From Nitrospirota bacterium (lineage in GTDB: Bacteria > Nitrospirota > UBA9217), in the NCBI GenBank assembly GCA_029858565.1, contig JAOUEV010000024.1:1-48024 (forward strand): 48,024 nucleotides of DNA. Direction: 5' to 3'. The notes under the pieces are model-generated. The model made no database searches. It worked only from the letters and a program-made list of their open reading frames with translations, and was not told where the DNA came from. The translations under genes were made by a program, and so were the position numbers. Shown here in pieces: positions 16,326-25,995 of the stretch (position 1 is the stretch's first letter; every line of letters starts with the position of its first letter).

Positions 16326-16469
16326 TTTGCGGAAGTCAGTAACAGAAGTCGGCAGCACATGAATATGACGGAAGAACTGTGCCGGTTGCGCCATCTGCGC
16401 AGGTCATCAGCCGTGACTGAAAAATGACCGAAATACCAAGGGAACCAAGGGATATGTCAAGAAAAGATA

Positions 16470-16498
16470 TTGACAAACAGAGTTCCCTCGGGTATATT
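16470..16498 (+). promoter_or_regulatory. rho promoter
   Basis: TTGACA (16470-16475), a 17-bp spacer and TATATT (16493-16498) are close to perfect consensus. Transcription would begin near 16505, about 305 bp before the rho start codon. Confidence 0.8.
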
Positions 16499-16504
16499 CT
16501 TCAA

Positions 16505-16810
16505 CAAGCAGGCGTCGCTACCACTACACATACACTACATCTAGCCATCACAACCCCAGGTCGCACGACTTAACCCAACGAATACAAACACATCGCATTC
16601 AAATCGAAAGGTAGTACACAGCGTAGATACGACAGTCAGATGCAGGCAGTAAAGACACGCGATGCGTGGTCCTCCGGACCCTATCTCGCCTAGCCTGAAT
16701 CCGCCAATTTTCGGGAGTATAACGAAACCAGTCCCTTCCACCCCCTCATATCTGCGCCTCCGCCGCTGTGCGGCCCATGGCGCCCCAAGGAGCACAAAGG
16801 AGTAGTACAC
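16505..16810 (+). promoter_or_regulatory. Long rho leader with a C-rich, G-poor rut-like stretch
   Basis: No gene is visible in this roughly 300-nt leader. Its first part is markedly C-rich and G-poor: 16521-16600 holds about 31 C and 7 G, with repeated CAC, CTAC and AACCC pieces and little potential to fold. That is the known composition of rut sites, where Rho loads. Autogenous control of rho by Rho-dependent attenuation in its leader is established in E. coli; that it operates here is inference. The last 30 nt hold the AAGGAG ribosome binding site. Confidence 0.6.
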
Positions 16811-18058
<1,248 letters not shown>

Positions 18059-18086
18059 GGATCCGCGCTGCCGCATGATTTTTTGC

Positions 18087-18115
18087 TTGTTTTTTGAAAG
18101 GGTTTTAGGTAATAT
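18087..18115 (+). promoter_or_regulatory. Possible rpmE promoter
   Basis: TTGTTT (18087-18092), a 17-bp spacer and TAATAT (18110-18115) sit in an AT-rich patch between rho and rpmE, 94 bp ahead of the rpmE start. The intervening leader contains GGCTCT / AGAGCC arms that could pair. Weak match to consensus. Confidence 0.35.
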
Positions 18116-18208
18116 TACGGCTCTGCGCTCCTGTCCTTCCCTGGAATCCAGACGCGAGGGATCGGGAGAGCCGATAGTCTGCTGTACCCGCTTTTGAGGA
18201 GGAACACC

Positions 18209-18412
18209 ATGAAACAGGATCTGCATCCCAACTACAAGGTCACGACCATTCACTGCGCCTGCGGCACGTCTTTCGAGACCCGTTCCACGCAGGGAACCAC
18301 GGTAAAGCTCGATATCTGCTCGAACTGCCATCCCTTTTTCACCGGCAAGCAGAAACTGATCGATACCGAGGGACGCGTCGACAAGTTCCGCAAGAAGTAC
18401 AACAAGGCCTAG
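18209..18412 (+). CDS. rpmE: 50S ribosomal protein L31, zinc-binding type
   Basis: A 67-residue L31 protein of the large ribosomal subunit. The four zinc ligands of the C+ form are present: C16 and C18 (HCACG) and C37 and C40 (CSNC). [20 protein letters not shown] is the conserved C-terminal core. The start at 18209 follows GAGGAGGAA; an in-frame ATG 15 bp upstream is rejected because it would bury this ribosome binding site. C+ L31 is commonly exchanged for a zinc-free paralog under zinc limitation; no such paralog is in this window. Confidence 0.97.
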   Translation: MKQDLHPNYKVTTIHCACGTSFETRSTQGTTVKLDICSNCHPFFTGKQKLIDTEGRVDKFRKKYNKA

Positions 18413-18463
18413 TACGGCAGCGACCCTTCCGAAGCACGACCACCCCACCACGAGGTCCAGGCA

Positions 18464-19366
18464 TTGTCCGAAAAACTGTCCATAGGCGGTCAGGCGGTGA
18501 TCGAGGGCGTGATGATGCGTTCTCCGCACGCCTTTACCGTTGCCGTTCGCAGGGGAGGAAGGCCTGACGGATCGATCGCCCTGCTCAAGGAGACGATCCG
18601 GCCCATCGGGGACCGTTTCCCCCTGCTCAAGAAGAAGGTGCTTCGCGGTTCCGTGACGCTCTTCGAAGCGCTCTGGCTCGGGATCCGTGCGCTCAATTTC
18701 TCGGCGAACGAGGCATTGGAGAGCGAGGACGGCAAGAAGGAGGAGATCAGCCCTCTCGCCATGATGGGGACAATGGTCCTTGCCCTGGCTTTCTCGCTCG
18801 GTCTTTTCCTGGGGCTGCCCCTGCTCTTGACCCATCTGCTGGGCTCCCAATATGCGGCATTCAAGGGGAACGTGCTGTTCAACCTGACCGACGGCGCGAT
18901 CCGGGTGACGCTCTTCCTCGGGTATGTCTCCGGCATCTCGTTCATGAAGGACATCCGCCGGGTATTCCAGTACCACGGCGCGGAGCATAAAGTGATCGGC
19001 GCGTTCGAGTCGGGGGTCCCGTTGACGGTGGAGAACGCAAGGACCTACTCCCGCATCCATCCGCGTTGCGGCACCAGTTTTTTGATGGTGGTCATCGTGC
19101 TTTCCATCCTGCTGTTCTCCCTGATCCCCGCCGGATGGCCGCTCTGGGCAAAGGGAGTTTCCCGCATCATGCTCATGCCGCTTATTGCCGGGCTGTCCTA
19201 TGAGTTCATCAAGTGGAGTGCATGCAAACGGGACAACCGTGTTGTGGAAGCATTGATGCTGCCGGGACTGCTCCTGCAGCGTCTCACAACGCGGGAGCCG
19301 TCGGATGATCAAATAGAAGTGGCCATCAGGGCCATGGACGAGGCCCTTGCCATGGAACCCCGCTGA
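18464..19366 (+). CDS. yqhQ: DUF1385 (YqhQ-like) membrane protein
   Basis: A 300-residue DUF1385 protein, often found between rpmE and prfA in this type of gene block. The family start IGGQAVIEGVMMRSP (about 6-20) is followed by membrane segments near 100-130, 140-160, 205-230 and 235-250. The conserved FQYHGAEHKVIGAFE (about 168-182) and HPRCGTSFLMVVI (about 202-214) His/Cys motifs suggest metal binding. Biochemical function is not established. The start is TTG at 18464, supported by GAGGT seven bases upstream and by the family N-terminus. Its stop codon sits in the loop of a terminator hairpin. Confidence 0.93.
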   Translation: MSEKLSIGGQAVIEGVMMRSPHAFTVAVRRGGRPDGSIALLKETIRPIGDRFPLLKKKVLRGSVTLFEALWLGIRALNFSANEALESEDGKKEEISPLAMMGTMVLALAFSLGLFLGLPLLLTHLLGSQYAAFKGNVLFNLTDGAIRVTLFLGYVSGISFMKDIRRVFQYHGAEHKVIGAFESGVPLTVENARTYSRIHPRCGTSFLMVVIVLSILLFSLIPAGWPLWAKGVSRIMLMPLIAGLSYEFIKWSACKRDNRVVEALMLPGLLLQRLTTREPSDDQIEVAIRAMDEALAMEPR

Positions 19367-19379
19367 CGCGGGGTTTTTT
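19358..19379 (+). terminator. Intrinsic terminator overlapping the yqhQ stop codon
   Basis: CCCCGC, loop TGAC, GCGGGG, then TTTTTT. The TGA stop codon of yqhQ is in the four-base loop, so the terminating ribosome would cover the hairpin. Confidence 0.85.
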
Positions 19380-19401
19380 GTTGGAACATCATTATGGGGA
19401 G

Positions 19402-19420
19402 GGCGGGTTGTAAACCCGCC
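19402..19420. repeat. Short GGCGGGTT hairpin before prfA
   Basis: GGCGGGTT / AACCCGCC with a three-base loop, 17 bp before the prfA start. No T-run follows. It could be a small palindromic element or modulate prfA translation. Confidence 0.5.
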
Positions 19421-19437
19421 TCTGCACTTTATCGGCT

Positions 19438-20514
19438 ATGTTTAAAAAACTCGAAGCTGTTGCGGGAAAATACGACGAACTGACGCGGCTCCTGGCCGAT
19501 CCCTCGGTAGCCGCCGACCACCAGAAGTACCAGAAGTACTCCAAGGAACGGTCGGATATCGAGGATGTGGTCCTGCAGTACCGGGCCTATCGGGACGTCC
19601 TGCGCCAGATCAAGGAAGCCACGGAGATCAGCCAGGACAAGTCCGCAGATCCGGAAATGCGGTCCATGGCGGATTCCGAGCTCAAGGACCTTGAGCCCCG
19701 GGTCCCGCTGATGGAACAGGAACTGCGGCTGCTGCTGGTGCCGAAGGATCCCCGTGACGACAAGAACATCTTCCTCGAGATCCGGGCGGGCGCGGGCGGC
19801 GACGAGGCCGGGCTGTTCGCTGCGGAACTGTTCCGGATGTACTCCCGCTATGCCGAGAAGAAGCGCTGGAAGGTCACGTTGCTCGATATGAGCACTACCG
19901 GCGTGGGCGGCGCAAAAGAGATCGTTGCCCAGATCCAGGGCAAGGGTGTGTTCAGCCGTCTCAAGTACGAGAGCGGTGTCCACCGGGTGCAGCGCGTACC
20001 CGCCACGGAATCCGCGGGCAGGATTCACACATCGACCGTGACCGTTGCCGTGATCCCCGAAGCCGAGGATGTGGACGTCCAGATCGAGCAGAAGGACCTT
20101 CGCATCGATACCTACTGCTCTTCCGGTCCCGGCGGCCAGAGCGTGAACACGACCTATTCTGCGGTCCGCATCACCCATATTCCCACGGGCGAGGTGGTGG
20201 CCTGCCAGGACGAGCGTTCCCAGCTCAAGAACCGTGAAAAGGCCATGAAGATCCTCAAATCGAGGATCCTTGAGAAAGAGCGGGAAAAGCGCGAGGCCGA
20301 GCAGGCCGCGGAGCGGAAGTCCCAGGTGGGCACCGGCGACCGCAGCGAGAAGATCAGGACCTACAATTTTCCCCAGAGCCGGGTGACGGACCATCGGGTA
20401 GGCGTGTCGCTCTACAAGATCGACGCGGTCATGGATGGCGATATCGACGAGTTCATCGACGGCCTGACCGCACATGACAACGCGGAGCGGCTGCAGCAGA
20501 TGGAAGTGAAGTGA
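19438..20514 (+). CDS. prfA: Peptide chain release factor 1
   Basis: RF1 (358 residues) releases nascent chains at UAA and UAG. The codon-recognition tripeptide PAT is at 188-190 (RVPATESAGRIH), which distinguishes it from RF2. The catalytic GGQ is at 232-234 (SSGPGGQSVN), whose Gln is the substrate of the PrmC encoded next door. The N-terminal coiled-coil domain is complete. It has a normal length and no frameshift site. No strong ribosome binding site is seen ahead of the ATG. The stop codon overlaps an in-frame GTG that could be read as an extended start of prmC. Confidence 0.97.
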   Translation: MFKKLEAVAGKYDELTRLLADPSVAADHQKYQKYSKERSDIEDVVLQYRAYRDVLRQIKEATEISQDKSADPEMRSMADSELKDLEPRVPLMEQELRLLLVPKDPRDDKNIFLEIRAGAGGDEAGLFAAELFRMYSRYAEKKRWKVTLLDMSTTGVGGAKEIVAQIQGKGVFSRLKYESGVHRVQRVPATESAGRIHTSTVTVAVIPEAEDVDVQIEQKDLRIDTYCSSGPGGQSVNTTYSAVRITHIPTGEVVACQDERSQLKNREKAMKILKSRILEKEREKREAEQAAERKSQVGTGDRSEKIRTYNFPQSRVTDHRVGVSLYKIDAVMDGDIDEFIDGLTAHDNAERLQQMEVK

Positions 20515-20594
20515 TCAAATTGCGGATTTCGGATTGCGGATTGCAGATTGAACTGAAAAATCCGAAATCTACAATCCGCAATCCGCAATCGAAC
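20515..20594. repeat. Boundary element, GCGGATTGC family (prfA-prmC)
   Basis: GCGGATTTCGGATTGCGGAT is answered by ATCCGCAATCCGCAATC, giving an inverted pair that fills the space between prfA and the homology start of prmC. In the prmC frame it is open and would encode LRISDCGLQI and NPKSTIRNPQS. Confidence 0.85.
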
Positions 20595-21479
20595 GTGACC
20601 ATATCTGAGATCATAGCAACGGCGGCTGCCCGGCTGGCGGCGCACAAGATCGAGAACAGCCGGCTTGATGCCGAAGTGCTTCTCGGTCATGTCCTGAACC
20701 GGGACCGTGCGTGGCTTATCGCCCACTACCCGGACCAGATCAGCGACAGCGAGATGCAGTACTACGAACACCTGGTCGAACGCAGGGCGGTCCGCGAACC
20801 GCTTCAATACATCACCGCGAAGCAGGAGTTTTGGGGCCTGGACTTCCTGGTTACTCCCGATGTCCTGATCCCCCGGCCCGAGACGGAACTGGTGGTGGAA
20901 AACGCGCGTTCCCTTTTGCGGGATGCGCTGCGGCCGGTGGTCATCGATCTTTGCACCGGATCGGGCTGTATCGCCATCTGCCTGGCCCGTGAGCTGACCA
21001 CTGCCCGGATCTTTGCGACCGACCGTTCGGCTGAAGCGCTGACCGTGGCACGGACCAATGCCAACCATCATGGCGTTGAGCAGCGGATACGGTTCATCGA
21101 AGGAGACCTGTTCGGCCCCTTGAACGTGGCGGATATGGACGGCTCAGTCAGCGTCATTACGGCGAATCCGCCTTACGTGCCGATCGGCGATATGGCGGGT
21201 CTCCAGCCGGAGGTGCGGGACTTCGAACCGGAGCTGGCGCTCCTGGCCGGACCCGAGGGTACCGAGGTTGCGGGAAGGATCATTTCCGAGGCTCCGCGGT
21301 ATCTGCGCTCAGGCGGCAGCCTTGTCATGGAATTCGGCATGGGACAGGCCGGGGTGCTGCGGGGGATGGCGGACAGAACTGGTGCTTACTCGACAATCGA
21401 TGTTCTTAAGGATCTGGCAGGGATCGATCGGGTCCTTGTCGCGGCAAAGAAGCAAAATTTTGATACGGATGCACGCTGA
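20595..21479 (+). CDS. prmC: Release factor glutamine methyltransferase
   Basis: PrmC (HemK family, 294 residues from GTG 20595) methylates the Gln of the release-factor GGQ motif with SAM; the neighbour is its substrate RF1. The helical N-terminal domain starts VTISEIIATAAARLA and includes SRLDAEVLLGHVL. The SAM site is DLCTGSGCIAI, and the catalytic motif is NPPY. Homologous proteins begin at this point, so GTG 20595 is chosen. The frame is however open back to GTG 20511, which overlaps the prfA stop, so a 28-residue repeat-encoded extension is possible by translational coupling. The last residues (NFDTDAR) also run into a second, different repeat element. No clear ribosome binding site exists at either start. 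Confidence 0.93.
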   Translation: MTISEIIATAAARLAAHKIENSRLDAEVLLGHVLNRDRAWLIAHYPDQISDSEMQYYEHLVERRAVREPLQYITAKQEFWGLDFLVTPDVLIPRPETELVVENARSLLRDALRPVVIDLCTGSGCIAICLARELTTARIFATDRSAEALTVARTNANHHGVEQRIRFIEGDLFGPLNVADMDGSVSVITANPPYVPIGDMAGLQPEVRDFEPELALLAGPEGTEVAGRIISEAPRYLRSGGSLVMEFGMGQAGVLRGMADRTGAYSTIDVLKDLAGIDRVLVAAKKQNFDTDAR

Positions 21480-21550
21480 TGGACACGGATGGAGGCATAT
21501 CAAGGATCCAGGATGTTGATGCATCCGTGCGCATCGGTGTATATCCGCGG
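21462..21550. repeat. Boundary element, ACGGATG family (prmC-murA)
   Basis: GATACGGATGCACGCTGATG plus GGACACGGATGG at the left is answered by GATGCATCCGTGCGCATCGG and TATATCCGCGG at the right. It overlaps the prmC stop codon and ends 17 bp before murA. Confidence 0.75.
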
Positions 21551-21567
21551 CCGACAGGTTTGAAGTT

Positions 21568-22815
21568 ATGAAAAGTATTGTCATCAACGGCGGCAGAAAG
21601 TTGTCCGGCGAGGTTTCGATCAGCGGATCGAAGAACGCGGCGCTGCCGATCATCGCGGCTTCGCTCTTGTGCGAGGGCGAACACCGTATCGCAAATGTCC
21701 CGTCGCTGGTGGACGTGAAGACCCTTGCGAAGATCATGCGCAACATGGGAGTTTCCGTTGAGCTGACGGACCACGAGGCGGTCATTGATTCGACCAGGCT
21801 CGCAAGTCCCGAGGCTCCCTATGACCTTGTCCGTACCATGCGCGCGTCGGTCCTGGTGCTGGGTCCGCTCGTGGCGCGCTTTGGCAAGGCCCGGGTCTCC
21901 CTGCCAGGCGGCTGCGCCATCGGCGCCCGGCCGGTGAACCTGCATATCATGGGGCTCGAAAAAATGGGCGCCGAGGTCTCGATCGAACACGGCTATATCG
22001 AAGCGAAGGCAAAACGGCTCAGCGGGGCCCAGATCTATTTCGATATTGTGACCGTAACCGGCACCGAGAACCTGATGATGGCGGCTGCTCTGGCGGACGG
22101 CGAGACGGTCCTGGAGAACGCGGCAAAAGAACCGGAGGTCGTCGATCTCGCGAACGCACTGATCCAGATGGGTGCGCGGATCGAAGGCGCGGGGACCGAT
22201 ATCATCAGGATCAAGGGTGTTGAGAAGCTCCGTCCCATGGATCACCGGGTGCTACCCGATCGTATCGAGACCGGAACATTCATCATTGCCGGCGCGATCA
22301 CCAGCGGGAATATCGTTATCAGGAACTGCGCGCCCCAGCATCTGGACGCGCTCCTGTCAAAGGTCTCAGAGGCCGGCGCGCAGATCGCGGTCGACAAGGA
22401 TATTATCAGGGTCACGGGGACCGGCGGCATCAAACCGGTGAACGTCAAGACCCTGCCGCATCCGGGATTTCCCACGGACATGCAGGCCCAGATCATGAGC
22501 CTCATGTGCCTGGCCAGGGGCACGAGCGTCATCAATGAGACGATCTTCGAGAACCGGTTCACCCACGTTGCGGAACTGCGGCGCATGGGCGCGGACATCG
22601 TGATCGAGGGCGGCAGCGCCATTGTCAAGGGCGTGCCGAAGCTTCTGGGCGCTCCGGTCATGGCAACGGACCTGCGGGCGAGCGCATCGCTCATCCTCGC
22701 AGGCTTGGCTGCCGAGGGACAGACCGTGATATCGCGCATCTATCACCTGGACCGCGGATACGAGGACATCGAAGGGAAACTGTCGGCGCTGGGAGCGGAC
22801 GTTAAGAGAGTCTGA
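21568..22815 (+). CDS. murA: UDP-N-acetylglucosamine 1-carboxyvinyltransferase
   Basis: MurA (415 residues) transfers enolpyruvyl from PEP to UDP-GlcNAc, the first committed step of peptidoglycan synthesis. K22-N23 ([10 protein letters not shown]) and the catalytic C116 in [11 protein letters not shown] are present. The active-site Cys, rather than Asp, predicts fosfomycin sensitivity at the enzyme level. The two inverse alpha/beta domains are complete, ending [19 protein letters not shown]. It sits in the prfA-prmC-murA-hisD-hisG string, with repeat elements separating it from both neighbours. Confidence 0.97.
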   Translation: MKSIVINGGRKLSGEVSISGSKNAALPIIAASLLCEGEHRIANVPSLVDVKTLAKIMRNMGVSVELTDHEAVIDSTRLASPEAPYDLVRTMRASVLVLGPLVARFGKARVSLPGGCAIGARPVNLHIMGLEKMGAEVSIEHGYIEAKAKRLSGAQIYFDIVTVTGTENLMMAAALADGETVLENAAKEPEVVDLANALIQMGARIEGAGTDIIRIKGVEKLRPMDHRVLPDRIETGTFIIAGAITSGNIVIRNCAPQHLDALLSKVSEAGAQIAVDKDIIRVTGTGGIKPVNVKTLPHPGFPTDMQAQIMSLMCLARGTSVINETIFENRFTHVAELRRMGADIVIEGGSAIVKGVPKLLGAPVMATDLRASASLILAGLAAEGQTVISRIYHLDRGYEDIEGKLSALGADVKRV

Positions 22816-22818
22816 AGC

Positions 22819-22868
22819 AATTGCGGATTGCGGAATGCGGATTAAAATCCGCAATCCGAAATCCGAAA
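22819..22868. repeat. Boundary element, GCGGATTGC family (murA-hisD)
   Basis: ATTGCGGATTGCGGAATGCG followed by inverted AAATCCGCAATCCGAAATCC. It starts four bases after the murA stop and ends 13 bp before hisD. Same family as the elements in hisF and before prmC. Confidence 0.85.
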
Positions 22869-22881
22869 TGGGAAGGGTTTT

Positions 22882-24174
22882 ATGAAGATCATCGATTCGC
22901 AGCAAAAGGACATCCAGGCCGAGCTCAAGCGCATCATCAACCGCGGCGAGTCCGCTACGGAAGAAGTAGCCGTGACGGTCAAGGAGGTCGTGGAGCGCGT
23001 GCGCAAGGAAGGGGACCCCGCGGTCCTGGAGTACACCGAGAAGTTCGACCGCGTGACGCTGACCCTGAAGGACATCCGGGTCACTCCTGAGGAGATCAAG
23101 GACGCCTATGCCAAGGTCGACCTGAAAAAGGTCGACGCCTTGAAGCTCGCGGCGCAGAACATCCGGACCTTCCATGAAAAGCAGAAGATCACTTCCTGGG
23201 TCAGCCAGGAGGCTGACGGGGTCATTCTCGGCCAGCTTGCCCGACCCATCAGGAGCGCCGGTGTCTACGTGCCCGGCGGCAAGGCCTGCTATCCTTCGTC
23301 GGTGCTGATGAACGTGATCCCGGCCAAGGTCGCCGGAGTGGAGCAGCTGGTGATGTGCTCGCCCGTGCCGGGCGGGATCATGAATCCCTATATTCTCGTG
23401 GCAGCGGACATTGCCGGCGTTTCGGAGATCTACAAGATCGGCGGAGCCCAGGCGATCGCGGCCATGGCCTATGGAACTGCCACGATCCCGAAAGTTGACA
23501 AGATCGTCGGTCCGGGGAACATCTATGTGGCAACGGCAAAACGCTATGTCTTCGGCCAGGTGGACATCGACATGATCGCCGGGCCGAGCGAAGTGCTGGT
23601 CATTGCCGATGAAAGCGCGGACCCGGTGTTCGTTGCTTCGGACCTTCTCTCCCAGGCGGAGCATGATGAGCTGGCCTCGGCCATCCTGGTCACGCCGTCG
23701 CGCGCGCTTGCTGATAAGGTGGACGCGGAAGTGGACCGCCAGATGGCGAGCCTCATCAGGAAAGAGATCGCCCGCAAGGCCATCGACCGGTTCGGCATGA
23801 TCGTGCTCGTCAAGGACCTTGCCGAGGCCGCTGACGTTTCCAACTCCATCGCGCCGGAACACCTGGAGCTGTCCGTTGAGAAGCCCTTCGAACTGCTGAG
23901 CCTTGTCAAGAACGCCGGCGCGATATTCCTGGGCCACTACACGCCCGAGTCCGTGGGCGATTACGTCGCCGGGCCGAACCACGTGCTTCCCACGGGCGGC
24001 ACGGCCCGGTTCTTCTCGCCGCTTTCCACGGACAGCTTTATGAAGAAGTCCAGCCTGCTGTTCTATACCAAAGAGGGGCTGGACAAGGTGGGCGAGGCAG
24101 TGATGCAGATCGCCGATGTGGAGGGCCTGGAAGCGCACGGGAATACCATCAAGGTGAGGATGGGAAAGCGCTGA
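22882..24174 (+). CDS. hisD: Histidinol dehydrogenase
   Basis: HisD (430 residues) oxidises histidinol to histidine in two NAD-dependent steps at a zinc site. The family motifs are complete: VYVPGGKACYPSSVLMN, IGGAQAIAAMAYGT, GPGNIYVATAKRYV and IDMIAGPSEVLVIAD in the NAD/substrate lobe. Catalytic and metal residues lie in SQAEHDELASAIL, NSIAPEHLEL and AGPNHVLPTGG. Length is normal. It is preceded by a GGGAAGGG ribosome binding site just after the murA-hisD repeat. It is followed 124 bp later by hisG, so the last and first enzymes of the pathway share one transcript. Confidence 0.97.
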   Translation: MKIIDSQQKDIQAELKRIINRGESATEEVAVTVKEVVERVRKEGDPAVLEYTEKFDRVTLTLKDIRVTPEEIKDAYAKVDLKKVDALKLAAQNIRTFHEKQKITSWVSQEADGVILGQLARPIRSAGVYVPGGKACYPSSVLMNVIPAKVAGVEQLVMCSPVPGGIMNPYILVAADIAGVSEIYKIGGAQAIAAMAYGTATIPKVDKIVGPGNIYVATAKRYVFGQVDIDMIAGPSEVLVIADESADPVFVASDLLSQAEHDELASAILVTPSRALADKVDAEVDRQMASLIRKEIARKAIDRFGMIVLVKDLAEAADVSNSIAPEHLELSVEKPFELLSLVKNAGAIFLGHYTPESVGDYVAGPNHVLPTGGTARFFSPLSTDSFMKKSSLLFYTKEGLDKVGEAVMQIADVEGLEAHGNTIKVRMGKR

Positions 24175-24180
24175 TCTGCA

Positions 24181-24284
24181 ACCACAGATGAACACGGGTA
24201 CGGCGTTGCCGTACACACCGATAATCCTTACGACCGTGTTAATCCGTGGTTATAATTGACTTCATCTGTGTTAATCTGTGGTTC
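24181..24284. repeat. Boundary element, ACCACAGATGAACACGG family (hisD-hisG)
   Basis: ACCACAGATGAACACGG at the left is answered by inverted CCGTGTTAATCCGTGGTT and ATCTGTGTTAATCTGTGGTT at the right. A small perfect hairpin GTACGGC GTT GCCGTAC (24199-24215) is nested inside. Confidence 0.8.
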
Positions 24285-24298
24285 CTGGGGAGTGTAAA

Positions 24299-25222
24299 AT
24301 GTCTATAAAATCGAAAAAGAAAATTACCAAGCCTGCGGTTGCGCCTTTCGGCCAGCGGCTCAAGCTCGGCCTGCCCAAGGGCAGTTTGCAGGAGTCCACG
24401 TTCAAGCTCTTCGGCAAGGCGGGATATCGGCTCCAGGTGAGCTCACGGAGCTACTATCCGTCGATAGACGATCCGGACATCGACTGCATCATGGTCCGGG
24501 CGCAGGAAATGGCCAGGTATGTGGACAGCGGGATCTTCGATGTGGGCCTCACGGGCAAGGACTGGATCCTGGAGCAGAACGCAGACGTGGTGGAGGTTGC
24601 GGAGCTGCGCTATGCCAAGGGCGGCCTGAATCCGGTGCGCTGGGTCGTTGCCGTGCCCGAGGATTCCAGGATCAGGACCATCAAGGATCTGAAGGGCAAG
24701 CGTATTGCCACGGAACTGGTGGGCTATACCAAGCGCTATCTAAAATCAAAAGGCGTGACCGCGAATGTGGAATTCTCCTGGGGCGCCACGGAAGTAAAAC
24801 CGCCGCAATTGGCCGATGCGATCGTGGAGCTGACCGAGACCGGTTCCTCGCTCCGGGCGAACAAACTCCGGATCGTCGAAGTGATGCTCGAGTCCACGAC
24901 CCGCCTCATCGCGAACAAGAAGGCCTGGAACGATCCCTGGCGCAGGAAGAAGATCGAGAACATGTCCATGCTGCTCCAGGGCGCTCTTGCCGCAGAGGAG
25001 AAGGTCGGTCTTAAGATGAACGTGCCGAAGAAGGCATTGAAGGAGATCTGCGGCATCCTTCCTGCCATGCACTCTCCCACGATCTCGCACCAGGCCGACC
25101 CCGAGTGGGTCAGCCTTGAGGTCATGCTTGACGAGAAGCAGGCCCGGAACCTGATCCCCCGGCTCAAACGCAGGGGTGCTTCCGGGATCATTGAGTATCC
25201 CCTGAACAAAGTTATCCCCTAA
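24299..25222 (+). CDS. hisG: ATP phosphoribosyltransferase, long form
   Basis: HisG (307 residues) makes phosphoribosyl-ATP, the first step of histidine synthesis. The catalytic domains start [18 protein letters not shown]. The PRPP-binding loop matches [16 protein letters not shown]. The C-terminal part after about 225 ([23 protein letters not shown] to EYPLNKVIP) is the ACT-like regulatory domain of the long form, so feedback inhibition by histidine is expected and HisZ is not needed. ATG 24299 with GGGGAG upstream is chosen over an in-frame ATG 21 bp earlier. A Lys-rich N-terminal extension of about 25 residues precedes the domain. A strong terminator follows. Confidence 0.96.
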   Translation: MSIKSKKKITKPAVAPFGQRLKLGLPKGSLQESTFKLFGKAGYRLQVSSRSYYPSIDDPDIDCIMVRAQEMARYVDSGIFDVGLTGKDWILEQNADVVEVAELRYAKGGLNPVRWVVAVPEDSRIRTIKDLKGKRIATELVGYTKRYLKSKGVTANVEFSWGATEVKPPQLADAIVELTETGSSLRANKLRIVEVMLESTTRLIANKKAWNDPWRRKKIENMSMLLQGALAAEEKVGLKMNVPKKALKEICGILPAMHSPTISHQADPEWVSLEVMLDEKQARNLIPRLKRRGASGIIEYPLNKVIP

Positions 25223-25228
25223 ATGCGA

Positions 25229-25255
25229 AGGGCGGCCTTATGGCCGCCCTTTTTT
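25229..25255 (+). terminator. Intrinsic terminator of the prfA-hisG string
   Basis: GGGCGGCC, loop TTAT, GGCCGCCC and TTTTTT, six bases after the hisG stop. Beyond it (25289-25321) GAGGAATTG occurs twice, framed by CGAGG / CCTCG arms. Confidence 0.93.
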
Positions 25256-25331
25256 GTGAGGCGAGAAGAACGTATTCTGTTCAAGAAGCGAGGAATTGCA
25301 CAATGAGGAATTGAGACCTCGTGCCTGTCCG

Positions 25332-25976
25332 TCATCCCTTCCTGATCTGCACATCCCGGTAATTGTCCTCCAGGTCTTCTTTTAAGCCCCTGTAATTTCC
25401 CATCTCCGTTGTTCTTATAACGATCTTTCGGAATCCCTCTTTCACTCCTTCGTAAGAGGTCAGTATCCCCTGGAGGTGGAAATTATGCCGTCGGACAATG
25501 TCCGCAACCTCGCGGATCGAGCCCGGCCGGTCCTCGATGGTCACGCAAATGCGGTGGCCGCCGTGGCGTACGCCGGTGATGTCCACCATCGCCCGGTAGA
25601 TGTCCCGGTCCGAGATGATGCCGCACAGACACCCGTTGTCAAGCACCGGGAGGCAGCCGATGTTATTGTCCAGCATGATCATTGCCGCCTCCTCGACAGG
25701 CGTGTCGGGCGTCGTCGTGATCACCTTCGGCCGCATGACATCCTTGATCCTGGTATTGGCGAGAAGGTAGTGCAGTTCGTAGATGTCGAGGGTCGTTGCC
25801 TTGGACGGGCTGAACTCCTTGATGTCCCGGTCCGAGAGGATGCCCTTTACCTTGCTGCCCTTGACGATCGGCAGGTGCTTGATGCCCTTTTCCTTCATCA
25901 CGGCGATGGCATTGGACAGAAAATCATGACTTTCCAGGGTGTATACCTTTTGGGTCATCCAGTCGGATACGTACAT
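25332..25976 (-). CDS. CBS-CBS-ACT domain protein (AcuB-like)
   Basis: A 214-residue cytosolic regulator. The first CBS domain spans about 1-60 (VSDWMTQKVYTL to GILSDRDIKEF) and the second about 76-135 (IKDVMRPKVITTTPD to GIISDRDIYRAM). An ACT-like domain follows from about 142 (ICVTIEDRPGSIREVADIV). CBS pairs bind adenine nucleotides and ACT domains usually bind amino acids. The architecture matches AcuB-type proteins, whose function outside Bacillus is not settled. It is 19 bp downstream of livF and last in the liv operon, so sensing of branched-chain amino acids or energy state is a reasonable inference. Confidence 0.85.
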   Translation of the reverse strand: MYVSDWMTQKVYTLESHDFLSNAIAVMKEKGIKHLPIVKGSKVKGILSDRDIKEFSPSKATTLDIYELHYLLANTRIKDVMRPKVITTTPDTPVEEAAMIMLDNNIGCLPVLDNGCLCGIISDRDIYRAMVDITGVRHGGHRICVTIEDRPGSIREVADIVRRHNFHLQGILTSYEGVKEGFRKIVIRTTEMGNYRGLKEDLEDNYRDVQIRKG

Positions 25977-25995
25977 GGCCTGCCTCCGTTCTCCT

